64,000 bases of DNA from an uncultured Persicobacter sp. (GCA_947498325.1 CANMKE010000017.1:40779-104778), one strand, 5' to 3'. Shown: positions 46,687 through 55,260, numbered from the stretch's first letter. Numbers and translations: made by a program. Notes: generated by a model not told the origin, from the sequence alone.

Positions 46687-48063
46687 ATGTACATCGATCT
46701 GATAAAGCATATTGGTTATCAAATCAAGTTATTGGTTAAATGGTTTTTGCTCATCGTGCCTATTGCGGTGATCGTGGGATCATTGAACGCCTTCTTCCTT
46801 TGGTTGTTGGAAGAGGCTACAGGTTACAGAATGAGTACTTATGCGCATCATTCGTGGATCATCTATTTATTGCCACTTGCGGGTATTTTGATCGTTTGGT
46901 CTTATAAAAAATATGGCAAGAACAGTGCGGGAGGTAATAATTTAATTATCGACGAAATTCATGAGCCTGGTGGTGGGGTGCCAACACGTATGGCGCCGTT
47001 CGTATTGTTCTCTACCGTAATCACGCACCTTTTTGGTGGTTCTGCAGGTCGTGAAGGAACGGCTGTTCAAATTGGGGGAGCCATTGCACAACAATTTGGC
47101 AAATGGTATAAACTCGATGAAAAAGACACTAAGCTGATATTGATTTCAGGGGTTGCCGCAGGTTTCGGCTCTGTTTTCGGTACGCCTATAACAGGTGCAA
47201 TTTTCGCCCTCGAAGTATTGGCTATCGGAAAAATCAAATACCATGCAGTAATTCCTGCATTGATCGCCTCAGTAGTAGGTAACTTTGTAACGATAGCCTG
47301 GGGAATATCTCATGAACATTTAAGACTGGTTAATATTGCCAAAGAGGTGAATGTTCAGTTCAATGAAGATTTACACTATGATCATATTGCTTTACTGATT
47401 GGGAAAATTGCTTTGGCAGGGATTGCCTTCGGTTTTGCTGGTTTCTTATTTGGCGAACTGACCCATAAAGTAAAAGAAGTATTGACGAAGGTTTTGAAAA
47501 ATCAATACCTCGTGCCTGTGGTAGGAGCGATCTTCGTGATTGCCGTAGTAAAAATTTCAGGAACTTACGATTACATCGGTATTGGTACAAGTTCTTATTT
47601 GCCTGGGGGCGTTTGTATTTCTTCGGCTTTTCATGCTGGTGGCGCAAAAGCTTATTCTTGGCTGATGAAATTAGTGATGACTGCCGTAACATTGGGCTCA
47701 GGATTCAAAGGTGGTGAAGTTACCCCATTGTTTTTCGTCGGAGCAACTTTAGGAAATACCCTTGCTGGAGTTTTGAATGCGCCCGTCGCTTTGTTTGCCG
47801 CATTAGGATTTATTGGGGTGTTTTCAGCAGCGACCAACACACCAATGGCCTGTACCATTATGGGTGTTGAATTATTTGGATCTCAATATTTATTATATTT
47901 TGCAGTAGTGTGTTTTGTTGCATATTATTTTAGTGGTCATACTGGGATTTATACTTCTCAGCGTGTTTCGGCACCGAAGCTGATCGGCAGAATACCTAAG
48001 GAACAAGGGACATTGGGGCAACTTCGAAAGGAGAAAAAAGCGTTCCCATTATCCAATAAATAG
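46687..48063 (+). CDS. CLC-family chloride/fluoride channel or antiporter
   Basis: Membrane transporter of the CLC family, about 458 residues with the usual 10 or more membrane helices. Selectivity-region motifs: GGSAGREGTAVQIGGAIAQQ (about 116-135), FGTPITGAIFALEVL, LGSGFKGGEVTPLFFVGATL, and FSAATNTPMACTIMGVELFG. The Glu of GREG is the gating glutamate. Canonical chloride CLCs read GREGP; the GREGT form here, with GGNNLIIDEIH in place of GSGIP, recalls the fluoride-exporting CLC-F clade, which I suggest with reserve. I find no fluoride riboswitch upstream. The ATG at 46687 is chosen because the TTG at 46645 gives an implausible start. A terminator follows. Confidence 0.88.
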   Translation: MYIDLIKHIGYQIKLLVKWFLLIVPIAVIVGSLNAFFLWLLEEATGYRMSTYAHHSWIIYLLPLAGILIVWSYKKYGKNSAGGNNLIIDEIHEPGGGVPTRMAPFVLFSTVITHLFGGSAGREGTAVQIGGAIAQQFGKWYKLDEKDTKLILISGVAAGFGSVFGTPITGAIFALEVLAIGKIKYHAVIPALIASVVGNFVTIAWGISHEHLRLVNIAKEVNVQFNEDLHYDHIALLIGKIALAGIAFGFAGFLFGELTHKVKEVLTKVLKNQYLVPVVGAIFVIAVVKISGTYDYIGIGTSSYLPGGVCISSAFHAGGAKAYSWLMKLVMTAVTLGSGFKGGEVTPLFFVGATLGNTLAGVLNAPVALFAALGFIGVFSAATNTPMACTIMGVELFGSQYLLYFAVVCFVAYYFSGHTGIYTSQRVSAPKLIGRIPKEQGTLGQLRKEKKAFPLSNK

Positions 48064-48099
48064 ATATATAAAAGTTTAGTTATCGTTAGTTTTGAGTTG

Positions 48100-48135
48100 C
48101 AAGGGTTGGAGTCGCTCATTTCTCCACCCTTGTAA
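48100..48135 (+). terminator. terminator after the CLC gene
   Basis: CAAGGGTTGGAG (48100-48111) pairs with CTCCACCCTTG (48122-48132) with one bulged T. It is followed by TAATTTTATTTTTC. Confidence 0.75.
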
Positions 48136-48404
48136 TTTTATTTTTCAATTTATATATATTGATTTTGTAAGTCGGTTATTTAGATTGATTCTTTAGTAGC
48201 GAAATAATTAGAAATAAAGGGCCTTTTGGCGCGTGTGGCAAGTTATTTGCCATTATATAATAGAGAACGACAAACAGTGTTGTTCATCACCAGGCAAATC
48301 AAATGATCTAATTTGATGCTCGGTTTTTAAAGATTGTTATTTAATCTATCCATTTCAGTGATGGCAGGCTTGATAAAAATTTATATCATTGTTAGATATT
48401 TTGG

Positions 48405-48436
48405 TTTGCACCTTTAGTATTTAGCACCTACTTTTG
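48405..48436 (+). promoter_or_regulatory. consensus Bacteroidota promoter
   Basis: TTTG (48405-48408), a 20-nt spacer and TACTTTTG (48429-48436) match the TTTG / TAnnTTTG consensus exactly, with ideal spacing. Transcription would begin near 48443, leaving about 87 nt before the ATG at 48530. It is the cleanest promoter in the window and fits the strongly biased codon use of the two genes downstream. Confidence 0.65.
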
Positions 48437-48529
48437 CTGAAGCATAGAAGGAAAAAATTCTTCGATATGTTTAATATTTATTTTTAAAAAAATAGATATA
48501 AAATATCGTTTTCAAATAAAACATTAATT

Positions 48530-49222
48530 ATGGAAACTTCTCACGAAATCCAAGGAATGTATTGTATCGCCAGAGATGCAAATCATGGCGCGGCTCCAAT
48601 TCCAGTTGAAGGAAAATGGGTTAAAGCTACAGATGTATCAGATATTTCAGGTTTGACTCACGGTGTGGGTTGGTGTGCTCCTCAGCAGGGCGCATGTAAA
48701 TTGAGCTTGAATGTTAAAGAAGGTATCATTCAGGAAGCGTTGATTGAAACAATTGGTTGTACAGGTATGACGCACTCAGCAGCAATGGCTTCTGAAATCA
48801 TCACTGGAAAAACTATTTTGGAAGCATTGAATACTGACTTGGTATGTGATGCGATCAATACAGCGATGCGTGAGTTGTTCTTGCAAATTGTTTATGGACG
48901 TACACAAACAGCTTTCTCAGAAGGTGGTTTGCCAGTAGGTGCATGTTTAGAGGATTTGGGTAAAGGCTTGCGTGGTGTAACTGGTACAGTTTACGGAACA
49001 ACAGTTAAAGGACCAAGATACTTGGAAGTTGCTGAAGGTTATGTAACTCAGTTAGGTTTGGATGCTGACGATGAAATCATCGGTTATTCATTCGTAAACT
49101 TGGGTCGTATGATGGACTTCATCAAAGCTGGCCAAACAGCTGACGAAGCATTGAAAAACGCTTCAGGTACTTATGGCCGTTTCAAAGACGCAGTTAAATT
49201 TATTGACCCACGTAAAGACTAA
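48530..49222 (+). CDS. IscU/NifU-N-like scaffold protein
   Basis: A 230-residue protein resembling the iron-sulfur scaffold fold. Three cysteine positions match IscU order: GWCAPQQGACKLSLNVKEG (first site), then ALIETIGCTGMTHSAAMASE (second, compare GCGSAIASS of IscU), and GLPVGACLEDLGKG (third). MASEIITGKTILEALN corresponds to the VTEWVKGKSLDEA helix. An N-terminal extension (1-40) and a C-terminal tail (about 150-230) are additional. No cysteine desulfurase or other isc/suf gene is near. Its partner starts 6 bp downstream. Codons are strongly biased, implying high expression. The exact role is unknown; cluster binding is an inference. Confidence 0.8.
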   Translation: METSHEIQGMYCIARDANHGAAPIPVEGKWVKATDVSDISGLTHGVGWCAPQQGACKLSLNVKEGIIQEALIETIGCTGMTHSAAMASEIITGKTILEALNTDLVCDAINTAMRELFLQIVYGRTQTAFSEGGLPVGACLEDLGKGLRGVTGTVYGTTVKGPRYLEVAEGYVTQLGLDADDEIIGYSFVNLGRMMDFIKAGQTADEALKNASGTYGRFKDAVKFIDPRKD

Positions 49223-49228
49223 TTCATT

Positions 49229-50221
49229 ATGCCATTATTTGAAAGTTACGATCGTCGAATTGATCAGATCAATTCAGTATTAAAAGCTAACGGGATTGAA
49301 TCTTTGGAAGAAGCTAAATCAATCTGTGATAACTATGGTGTTGATGTAATTTCTTTGGTAAAAGAAATTCAGCCAATCGCCTTCGAAAATGCAGGTTGGG
49401 CTTACACTGTAGGTGCTGCCATCGCTATTAAAAGAGGTTTGAAAGACGCGCCAGCAATCGCTGAAGCTTTGGGTGAAGGTATCCAGTCTTTCTGTATTCC
49501 TGGTTCTGTTGCTGACCAACGTAAAGTAGGTTTGGGTCACGGTAACTTGGGTGCGATGTTGTTGAAAGAAGAAAACACTTGTTTCGCTTTCTTGGCGGGT
49601 CACGAGTCTTTCGCAGCTGCTGAAGGTGCTATCGGTATCGTAAAATCTGCGAACCGTGTACGTAAAACGCCATTGAAAGTAATCTTGAACGGTTTGGGTA
49701 AAGATGCAGCGAAAATCATCGCTCGTATCAACGGTTTTACTTACGTTCAAACTAAATTTGACTACACTACTGGTAAAGTAGAAGAGGTAATGCGCAAAGC
49801 TTACTCTGACGGTGAACGTGCACAAGTATTGTCTTTCGGTGCTGATGATGTACGCGAAGGTGTTGCGATCATGCACAAAGAAAACGTAGGAGTTTCTATC
49901 ACTGGTAACTCTACTAACCCAACTCGTTTCCAACACCCAGTAGCGGGTACTTACAAGCGCGAGCGTTTGGAAGCTGGTGAGTCTTATTTCTCTGTTGCTT
50001 CAGGTGGTGGTACAGGTCGTACTTTGCACCCAGACAACATGGGCGCGGGTCCTGCTTCTTATGGTATGACAGATACAATGGGTCGTATGCACGCTGATGC
50101 TCAGTTCGCTGGTTCTTCTTCTGTTCCTGCTCACGTAGAAATGATGGGATTGATCGGTATGGGTAACAACCCAATGGTAGGTGCTACTGTAGCAGTTGCT
50201 GTGGCGATCTCTCAGAAATAA
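49229..50221 (+). CDS. GGGtGRT family protein
   Basis: A 330-residue soluble protein of the family named for its GGGTGRT motif, here at about residues 267-273 (SYFSVASGGGTGRTLHPDNM). Other highly regular stretches are GAAIAIKRGLKDAPAIAEAL, QRKVGLGHGNLGAMLLKEEN, FLAGHESFAAAEGAIGIVKS, GVSITGNSTNPTRFQHPVAG and MGLIGMGNNPMVGATVAVAV. The function of this family is not established as far as I know. Gly-rich loops might bind a nucleotide or cofactor. The gene sits 6 bp behind the IscU-like gene, a pairing seen elsewhere as I recall, so the two likely act together. Codon bias is so strong that a long antisense frame is open (49319-49936). Confidence 0.88.
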   Translation: MPLFESYDRRIDQINSVLKANGIESLEEAKSICDNYGVDVISLVKEIQPIAFENAGWAYTVGAAIAIKRGLKDAPAIAEALGEGIQSFCIPGSVADQRKVGLGHGNLGAMLLKEENTCFAFLAGHESFAAAEGAIGIVKSANRVRKTPLKVILNGLGKDAAKIIARINGFTYVQTKFDYTTGKVEEVMRKAYSDGERAQVLSFGADDVREGVAIMHKENVGVSITGNSTNPTRFQHPVAGTYKRERLEAGESYFSVASGGGTGRTLHPDNMGAGPASYGMTDTMGRMHADAQFAGSSSVPAHVEMMGLIGMGNNPMVGATVAVAVAISQK

Positions 50222-50335
50222 TATTTTAAAACCCTGATCAAAAAAGGATGTTTTGTCGCCATGAATTTATTATGGCAACCGCCGAAAGGTTCGTGTGAAC
50301 GATAAGGACATTTTTTTTATGGTAGTGGTTTAGAG

Positions 50336-50367
50336 CGGGGGGCAATTTTTGCCTCCCGTTATTTTTT
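50336..50367 (+). terminator. terminator after the GGGtGRT gene
   Basis: CGGGGGGCAA (50336-50345) pairs with TTGCCTCCCG (50349-50358), with one G-U pair, followed by TTATTTTTTG. Confidence 0.8.
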
Positions 50368-50447
50368 GCCTACACTTTAATAGGTTTTTATCGATAATTT
50401 CTTGAACTTTTAGTAAGAGTATCAAGAGGAAGTAACAAAATTAACCT

Positions 50448-52397
50448 ATGAAAGCCCAAATTGTATTTTATAGCAGTATGGCACTGTCATTGTTGTGCTT
50501 GTTGGTCATGTGTAGCTGGCGGTTTGATTTTGTCTCTTTTGTCCATTTTGGGGAAAAGGTGGCGACCATGAAATTTAATACGGCACTGCTGTTTTTTATT
50601 ACTGGCGTGGGAATATTCTTGGCAGAACGGAAAATCCTGGCCATCAAATACAGCTGTATTTTGGTGCTGATTACGGCCTCACTCACCTTGCTGGAGTATC
50701 TGCTTTATATCAATTTCGGAATCGATCAACTTGTTTCTGAGGACCATTATTCCCAGGATTCTATCGGTCGAATGTCGCCTGCCACGGCGGTTAGTTTTAT
50801 GCTGTTGGCATGTTCCCCATTGATTTACGGGCGATTTTCCTCATTGCGCAGTGTCTTGCGTTACCTGGTTACCCTGGTGGGCATGATCTGTTTTTTCAGA
50901 CATCTGCTCGAAATTCCCAACAACTATATTCCTTATTTCTTCCGCTCGATGTCGGTTTATACCTCATTTCTGTTGCTTTGCTTTGGGGTTATTTTGGATT
51001 TCCACGAAAAGAAAAGCGTGCTTTACCAACTGCTTTTTGGTAAAACGGCGGCGAGTCAAATGTTTCGGCAGATGGTTATGCTGCTGCTGGTGATTCCCTT
51101 GCTGGCCGCCTATGTTATTCAATATCTTGCCACGCAGGGGCAACTGAATTTACAGTTTGGGCTGACGTTGTTTCTGTGTGTTTTCTGTTCGCTGAGTGTT
51201 GCCTACATTGTTAATTTACTGTCGAAATTTCAGCAGAATGAACAAAAATTAGCCGTTCACCGAAAAAACCTGATACAAAAAAATAAGGAACTGAAACGCT
51301 TCAAATCTGCCGTCGATGATGTTTCGATTATCTCTACCGTGAATGCCGACAAGGAAATCACTTATGTGAATAGAAATTTCATGGACATTACCAGGTATTC
51401 GGAATCGGAGCTGCTGGGGGAGAATCACCAAATTGTGGATATTCCTGAAAGAGATGAAAAGCAGTTCATGGAAATGTGGGCCGATCTACATGCAGGGAAA
51501 TCATGGAATGGCGACATGAAATGCCAGGCAAAGGGTGGCGATCATTTTTGGGTGCACACCACTGTGGTACCTTATCTTCAGTCCGAAACGGGCATGCAGA
51601 AGTTTATGTTCATCCGTCGGGATATTACAGCCCAAAAGCTTGAACAGGAAGCTTCTGAAGAAAACAAAAGGGTATTGCAGTCTGAGAATGCTTTCCTGAC
51701 CAGTTTTGCATATACCGTGGCTCACGACCTGAAACAGCCCCTGGAAACTGTGCTTGGGCTCATTGGTCTTTTGGGGGCGAAACTCAAGGAACCCATTGAA
51801 AAAGAGGCCACACTGACGCAATTGATGATTCATGTGAATAATTCTGGCTTGCGGATGAAGCGGCTTATCGAGGACTTGTTGAGCTTCGCCCGAAGTGATC
51901 GGCGCGTAGGTTTTACGTCTATCGATTTGATGGAAACCTGCCGAGGCATTGTTCATGACCTTGCGGCTCAAATTGAAAGTTCCAAAGGGGAGGTGCGCTT
52001 TGATAACCTTCCGACTATTATTGGAGAGGAAACCAACATTCGGTTGCTATTTCAAAATATCATTTCCAATTCTTTGAAATTTGTTCCTGCGAATCATCAG
52101 CCCAAAGTGGAGATCAAGGCGCGGGTGGAACAGCAGTTTTTTCATTTCCAGATCAGCGATAATGGCATCGGTGTTCCTGAAGATAAACTGGAAGAAGTCT
52201 TTGGCGTTTTCAGCAAGATACACGGCATTTCGCAATATCCTGGCTCAGGACTTGGGCTCGCCAACTGCCGAAAAATTGTCAAAGCCCATGACGGTGAAAT
52301 TTTCATGACTTCCGAAGAAGGCAAAGGCACCACGGTCCATTTCAGGTTATCGCGGCAGTTAAAAGAAAAAGCACCCGTAGCCCAGACTCAGGACTAA
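50448..52397 (+). CDS. PAS-domain sensor histidine kinase
   Basis: Membrane sensor kinase of 649 residues. The N terminus (about 1-265) has seven or eight membrane helices, a MASE-like sensor region of unknown ligand. Next come a short coiled coil, a PAS domain (about 282-395, ending FMFIRRDITAQKLEQEA), HisKA with His426 in TVAHDLKQPLETVLGL, and HATPase_c with N box QNIISNSLKF, G1 DNGIG and G2 GSGLGLANC. No receiver domain and no regulator gene are adjacent, so it is an orphan kinase. Its H box AHDLKQPL is of the phytochrome-like type common in Bacteroidota. Confidence 0.92.
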   Translation: MKAQIVFYSSMALSLLCLLVMCSWRFDFVSFVHFGEKVATMKFNTALLFFITGVGIFLAERKILAIKYSCILVLITASLTLLEYLLYINFGIDQLVSEDHYSQDSIGRMSPATAVSFMLLACSPLIYGRFSSLRSVLRYLVTLVGMICFFRHLLEIPNNYIPYFFRSMSVYTSFLLLCFGVILDFHEKKSVLYQLLFGKTAASQMFRQMVMLLLVIPLLAAYVIQYLATQGQLNLQFGLTLFLCVFCSLSVAYIVNLLSKFQQNEQKLAVHRKNLIQKNKELKRFKSAVDDVSIISTVNADKEITYVNRNFMDITRYSESELLGENHQIVDIPERDEKQFMEMWADLHAGKSWNGDMKCQAKGGDHFWVHTTVVPYLQSETGMQKFMFIRRDITAQKLEQEASEENKRVLQSENAFLTSFAYTVAHDLKQPLETVLGLIGLLGAKLKEPIEKEATLTQLMIHVNNSGLRMKRLIEDLLSFARSDRRVGFTSIDLMETCRGIVHDLAAQIESSKGEVRFDNLPTIIGEETNIRLLFQNIISNSLKFVPANHQPKVEIKARVEQQFFHFQISDNGIGVPEDKLEEVFGVFSKIHGISQYPGSGLGLANCRKIVKAHDGEIFMTSEEGKGTTVHFRLSRQLKEKAPVAQTQD

Positions 52398-52443
52398 GCT
52401 TTTGTTACTTCATGAAATTTTGGGTACTAAATGACATCGTGGA

Positions 52444-52516
52444 CTGACCCAATGGCATTAAGTTAAGGATTTTTGGGTGACTCAGGTGTAAATTTGAAAT
52501 GCATGTAAAGGCATAA
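52444..52516 (+). repeat. 73-bp dispersed repeat, copy 2
   Basis: The full-length match to 26878-26950. It starts CTGACCCAATGGCATTAAG and ends GTAAAGGCATAA. It forms the left part of the MITE-like element that extends to about 52640. Confidence 0.7.
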
Positions 52517-52623
52517 TTCATTATGTCTAACGTAACCATTTGAATAAACCTAAGGGAAATCAGCGTTGTATTAGACGTTAAAAATAACGTCTTTACGGGG
52601 TAAGACGCTTAACTTAATGACAT
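52452..52623. mobile_element. MITE-like element with terminal inverted repeats
   Basis: The left end ATGGCATTAAGTTAAG (52452-52467) is the inverted copy of the right end CTTAACTTAATGACAT (52608-52623), 15 of 16 bases matching. Outside both ends lies a direct repeat, ATGACATCGTGGACTGACC on the left (from about 52431) and ATGACATCAGTGGACTGACC on the right (from about 52618). Inside is a perfect hairpin AGACGTTA-AAAA-TAACGTCT (52573-52592). There is no ORF. A non-autonomous insertion element is the simplest reading. Confidence 0.5.
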
Positions 52624-52836
52624 CAGTGGACTGACCTTTGTGTCTGCCCGAATCATCATGAATCTTGTCTGTTTTGGATACTCACACAGTTGCACCCATA
52701 CAGCCCACGAAATAATCTTTTGTGCTATTTCATAGAACTGAATTGTGCGACTGCCCGATCAGCAAAGCGTCAAAAAGTGGCCATATTTAAGCATGAGATC
52801 CTAAATGATACAAGCGCAGTACGCCACGATTGAGGT

Positions 52837-53226
52837 TTAAAATTTTCTGTTGGAGATATTGATCAGATACCGATGGGTATTTAAGAACAAGGGATACACC
52901 TCAGGATTAATGTCGATAATCACAGCATAGGAACCGATTTCAAAATTATGGAACAGCCGGCGGTACCTCAAGCTCTGAAGTTCTTCAACAGGTAAGGCGA
53001 GCTTACGGCAAAGCTGATATCCTGCGAGGCTGATATCCTGCCAGGTATTTTTTTTGGCCGTAAACTGATCAAGCTTTTTTCTGCTAACCTCATAGCGGTA
53101 CAGATGAGGTTCCACCTGAAGGGCAATAAGGTTAATGATGGCAGCCTCCAATGAGGTGAAAGCACGATTGTTAAAAGCAGCAAGGGTGTAAATATTTATC
53201 CGATTTTTCCGTCGTTTTTGTGGCAT
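52837..53226 (-). CDS. orphan replication-initiator-like (Rep_3/WH1) small protein
   Basis: A 129-codon frame with protein-like composition. Segments FTSLEAAIINLIALQVEPHL, YEVSRKKLDQFTAKKNTWQD and FEIGSYAVIIDINPEVYPLF recall the WH1 domain of plasmid Rep_3 initiators (helix, helix, then a beta hairpin before the phrase on folded ends). Only about one half of such a protein would be present, as the second winged helix is missing. It may be a remnant of an integrated plasmid or a domesticated small DNA-binding protein. Repeats lie on one side and 500 bp of empty sequence on the other. Confidence 0.4.
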   Translation of the reverse strand: MPQKRRKNRINIYTLAAFNNRAFTSLEAAIINLIALQVEPHLYRYEVSRKKLDQFTAKKNTWQDISLAGYQLCRKLALPVEELQSLRYRRLFHNFEIGSYAVIIDINPEVYPLFLNTHRYLINISNRKF

Positions 53227-53805
53227 TTTAATAGGGCTCTGTTCCTGATTATTCGACCTCCCTGGCTTAATGTTAATAGGAGGGTGAAGTGTGGAGCGTA
53301 AGCATTTGGCATAAGAATCTGTTTCTGAGGTTGATTAACCTCTCTGCTTTCCGATACTTAATGTCTCAATAGTTTTAATGTTTTTGGCGTAAACACACAA
53401 TAATTCTTAAGTATAAGTCTTAAAAGGGTTATTTTGTTGAATAATTTTTTCAGTTTTATTAAATTTATTACACCTTTAAAGCCCTTAATTTTATTCCTAA
53501 AAAATGAGCAATCGTGCATTATACGGAAAGAAAGACGATGGAGTGGCCGTCAGAAATGCGTTCCGTGGGGGGTAATAATTCGGGCATTTTAGCCATTTTA
53601 CATTTGGGTCGTGGGGGGCTATGGTCGCAAGTATGGTTATTCAGCTAACTGCAATAAATAATTAGTGATTTATGCAGCTATTCCGATAGGATTTAAACTA
53701 TCCTTTCTCTACTTTCATTAAATTATAAGCACGCATTATGCGATGCACTTATCAATTTTTGATCATAATATAGAAAAGCATTGCTTTTCACTTGAAAGAC
53801 CCCTG
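53227..53805. other. 579-bp intergenic region without visible genes
   Basis: Between the divergent Rep-like ORF and the RimB-RimK fusion. No ORF, hairpin or repeat was recognised. The in-frame upstream ATG at 53743 of the downstream gene is judged not to be the start. Confidence 0.4.
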
Positions 53806-55185
53806 ATGAACACAAACAAAATTATTGTTGGAAGCGAAGAGTGGTGTGCTTTGCCTCAACTGAATGTTCCTGCGATTAAGGCACGAGTAGATTCTGGCGC
53901 AAAGACTTCTTCGATTCATGCGGTTAATATTACTCCTTTCAAAAAGGAAGGAGCCCCCTGGGTGAAATTTGAAGTTCACCCGCTGCAAAACGATGGCAAA
54001 ACGACCATCCATTGCGAAGCTCCATTGGTGGGAAAACGAAAAGTTAAAAGTTCTTCGGGGCATATGGAGTCCCGTTATGTGGTGCGTTCAATTCTCTCGA
54101 TTGCCGAGGATACCTGGGAGATTGACCTCACCCTGACCAACCGAGATTCTATGGGTTACAGAATGCTGCTGGGCCGTCAGGCCATGAGCGGGAAAATGCT
54201 CGTGGATCCTGAAGCGTCTTTTCAGTTGGGAGAGCCGTCATCAGATATCCTTTTTCAGCATTACCAAACCCACATCAAAAGCCCTTCAGGGTTAAAAATC
54301 GGACTGCTGGCCAGTAATCCTGACCTTTATAGTAATCGCAGGATTATTGAAGCAGGAGAGGAGCGGGGCCACGAAATGGAGTTCCTGAGCCTGAAAGATT
54401 GCTACATCAAGCTCGATGGAGAAAATCCAGAAATGCATTATCGTGACGGTCGGGTACTGAATGATTTCGATGCCATTATTCCACGGATTCGCCCGAGCAT
54501 GACCTTTTATGGTTGTGCCCTGACGCGCCATTTCGAAGCGATGGGGGTTTATACGCTCAATACGGCGGCGGCCATTACCCAGTCAAGGGATAAGCTGCAT
54601 TCTTTACAGTTGCTGATCAATGCAGGCTTGCCCATCCCCACAACAGGCTTTGCCAATTCCCCATTGAATACCTCTGATTTAATTCAGATGGTAGGAGGGG
54701 CACCTTTGATCGTGAAATTGTTGGAGGGAACACAGGGAAAAGGGGTGGTATTGGCGGAAACAACCAAGGCCGCAGAAAGCCTTATTAATGCTTTCAAAAG
54801 CCTGAAAGCCAATATCCTTGTGCAGGAGTTTGTCAAGGAAGCCAATGGAAAGGATATCCGCTGTTTTGTGATCGACGGTAAAGTGGTGGAAAGCATTATG
54901 CGTACCGCCGCCCCTGGGGAGTTCCGCGCCAATATTCATATGGGTGGAACGGCATCGCTCACCAAAATTACGGCTGAAGAGCGGAGAATAGCACTTAAAG
55001 CGGCCAAAACCATGAATTTGAAGGTGGCAGGTGTGGACATCATCCGTGGGCAGAGCAGTCCGTTGCTATTGGAAGTCAATTCGAGCCCAGGTTTGGAAGG
55101 GATTGAAGGAGCCTCGGAAAGAGATATTGCAGGGATGATGATCAAGGCAATTGAAAAAGACTTAAAATATAAAGGTGTGGAATAG
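53806..55185 (+). CDS. RimB-RimK fusion: aspartyl-protease-like domain plus ATP-grasp glutamate ligase
   Basis: Two-domain protein of about 459 residues. Residues 1-140 match the RimK-associated ATP-dependent zinc protease family (WCALPQLNVPAIKARVDSGA, then KTSSIHA and LGRQAMSGKMLVDP). Residues about 160-455 are a RimK-type ATP-grasp ligase (IPRIRPSMTFYGCALTRHFE, LLEGTQGKGVVLAE, LVQEFVKEANGKDIRCFVID, LLEVNSSPGLEGIEGASERD). RimK adds glutamates to ribosomal protein S6 or, in relatives, other peptides; RimB removes or processes them. One chain would hold both activities. The ATG at 53806 (MNTNKIIVGSEEW) is preferred to 53743. It is monocistronic with a bidirectional terminator. Confidence 0.88.
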   Translation: MNTNKIIVGSEEWCALPQLNVPAIKARVDSGAKTSSIHAVNITPFKKEGAPWVKFEVHPLQNDGKTTIHCEAPLVGKRKVKSSSGHMESRYVVRSILSIAEDTWEIDLTLTNRDSMGYRMLLGRQAMSGKMLVDPEASFQLGEPSSDILFQHYQTHIKSPSGLKIGLLASNPDLYSNRRIIEAGEERGHEMEFLSLKDCYIKLDGENPEMHYRDGRVLNDFDAIIPRIRPSMTFYGCALTRHFEAMGVYTLNTAAAITQSRDKLHSLQLLINAGLPIPTTGFANSPLNTSDLIQMVGGAPLIVKLLEGTQGKGVVLAETTKAAESLINAFKSLKANILVQEFVKEANGKDIRCFVIDGKVVESIMRTAAPGEFRANIHMGGTASLTKITAEERRIALKAAKTMNLKVAGVDIIRGQSSPLLLEVNSSPGLEGIEGASERDIAGMMIKAIEKDLKYKGVE

Positions 55186-55215
55186 GCACCGCTGAGTTGT
55201 TGAAATCAGCAAATT

Positions 55216-55260
55216 AAAAAGCCCGAACACTATGGCAGATACCATGGGTTCGGGCTTTTT
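55216..55260. terminator. bidirectional terminator between convergent genes
   Basis: The stem AAAAAGCCCGAAC (55216-55228) / GTTCGGGCTTTTT (55248-55260) is perfect over 13 bp, with T runs both ways and a small inner ATGG/CCAT helix. Confidence 0.92.

Larger units (their letters stand above)
48064..48529. other. leader region of the IscU-like/GGGtGRT operon
   Basis: A 466-bp gap holding the CLC terminator (48100-48132) and a strong promoter (48405-48436), with about 87 nt of predicted 5' untranslated RNA after it. No ORF was seen. Confidence 0.55.
52398..52836. other. intergenic region with repeat element
   Basis: A 439-bp gap. Its left half holds the MITE-like element. The right half (52632-52710) has phrases such as GACCTTTGTGTCTGCCC and CCCATACAGC that echo the repeat at 63750-63814, possibly a decayed copy. 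No gene was seen. Confidence 0.5.

Noticed and set aside
46300..46690. Fluoride (crcB) riboswitch before the CLC gene
   Set aside because: A short GGAGATGATG was noticed near 46340, but the pseudoknot-forming segments and conserved spacing are missing.
46507..46722. 71-codon minus-strand ORF upstream of the CLC gene
   Set aside because: It overlaps the CLC start, has no recognised domain and no conserved-looking pattern; weak at best.
49319..49936. Long minus-strand open frame (205 codons) opposite the GGGtGRT gene
   Set aside because: It arises from the strong codon bias of the sense gene; its translation is rich in Phe, Ser, Thr and Val without any family pattern.
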